Source: Streptomyces luteolus
Lineage (GTDB): Bacteria; Actinomycetota; Actinomycetes; Streptomycetales; Streptomycetaceae
Direction: 5' to 3'
DNA length: 64,000 nt
NCBI RefSeq assembly: GCF_029968015.1
Contig: NZ_JASCIS010000001.1
Span: 248,001-312,000 of the forward strand
Positions 63,662 to 64,000 of the stretch are shown here, piece by piece; positions within the stretch are counted from its first letter, which is position 1; the number at the start of each line of letters is the position of its first letter. Position numbers and translations under genes: made by a program. The notes below the pieces were generated by a model. The model did not search any database and had not been told where the DNA came from. It worked only from the letters and a program-made list of their open reading frames with translations.

Positions 63662-64000
63662 ATGAAGCGATCCGTGCTGACGCGCTACCGCGCCCTGGCC
63701 TACATCACCGGTGTCCTCCTGGTCCTGCTGTGCCTCGGCATGATCGGCAAGTACGCCCTGAGCCTGGACGGCGCCGCGGACTTCACGAAGGTCGTCAGCA
63801 TCGCGCACGGCTGGCTGTACGTCGTGTACCTGGTCTTCGCCTTCGACCTCGGCTCCAAGGCCAAGTGGCCGGTCGGCAAGCAGCTGTGGGTCCTGCTCGC
63901 GGGCACGATCCCGACCGCCGCGTTCTTCGTGGAGCGCAAGATCTCCGCCGAGCTCGCCGCCAAGGTGACCGACCCGGCCCCCGGAGCCGTCAAGGCCTGA
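63662..64000 (+). CDS. DUF3817 membrane protein (copy 2)
   Basis: 112 residues; complete, the stop codon being the last three bases of the window. Three hydrophobic segments (about 10-32, 44-63, 72-90). The features RYRALAYITGVLLVLLCLGM, SIAHGWLYVVYLVFAFDL and TIPTAAFFVERKI align with copy 1 at 52013-52357, but the two are distant. It lies directly behind a MarR gene. Confidence 0.87.
   Translation: MKRSVLTRYRALAYITGVLLVLLCLGMIGKYALSLDGAADFTKVVSIAHGWLYVVYLVFAFDLGSKAKWPVGKQLWVLLAGTIPTAAFFVERKISAELAAKVTDPAPGAVKA

Overview
The window is high-GC DNA from a Streptomyces-type actinomycete chromosome. The evidence is the gene order (thrB, rho, rpmE, prfA, prmC, the atp operon, a chitinase with its two-component system, filP/scy, mce/thiolase/meaB), the frequent GTG and TTG starts, a perfect sigma-R type promoter before rpmE, and Streptomyces-specific genes such as scy, filP, nucS and rppA. 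No tRNA, rRNA, CRISPR array, transposase or prophage gene was recognised.

Bases 1-11.2 kb hold housekeeping genes on the + strand: the end of thrB, rho with a long leader, an LCP cell-wall ligase, rpmE, prfA, prmC, tsaC, a phosphatase-like protein lacking its nucleophile, glyA and a WecA/MraY-type sugar-phosphate transferase. The complete F1Fo ATP synthase operon atpIBEFHAGDC follows (11.4-19.3 kb), with hairpins before atpA and before atpC. From 19.4 to 24.8 kb lie a DUF2550 protein, a secreted CBM2-FnIII-GH18 chitinase read leftward from a promoter with two DasR/chitin-type direct repeats, its likely sensor/regulator pair, and a membrane protein. From 24.8 to 32.9 kb are PduO-type cobalamin adenosyltransferase, 3-hydroxyacyl-CoA dehydrogenase, a STAS protein, a membrane-anchored P-loop protein, NucS, a flavin-dependent oxidoreductase and small conserved proteins.

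From 32.9 to 43.3 kb, read leftward, are two paralogous ABC exporter pairs separated by an uncharacterised gene, then the coiled-coil cytoskeletal genes filP and scy. From 43.5 to 46.3 kb lies a propionate/methylmalonyl and acyl-CoA group (mce, thiolase, meaB). A repeat-rich gap (46.3-46.8 kb), a PepSY remnant and a two-component system with a clear operator array come next, followed by an AbsC-like MarR regulator, three overlapping AIM24 genes, a DUF3817 gene and a thiamine-binding-like gene.

The main accessory block is 52.8-59.7 kb: an MFS exporter, a secreted RTX-like repeat protein, and a tetrahydroxynaphthalene/flaviolin pathway (momA-like cupin, CYP158A2-like P450, rppA type III PKS) with a divergent second P450. 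Directly behind that P450 is a very small gene resembling the epsilon subunit of acyl-CoA carboxylase, which could link malonyl-CoA supply to the PKS. A convergent pair, a cellulose-synthase-like GT2 and a GH6 glucanase, follows. The window ends with a MarR regulator and a second DUF3817 gene.

Short GC-rich repeat modules recur at several gene ends, sometimes as long inverted repeats between convergent genes. Coordinates of non-coding elements were counted by eye and could be off by a base or two.
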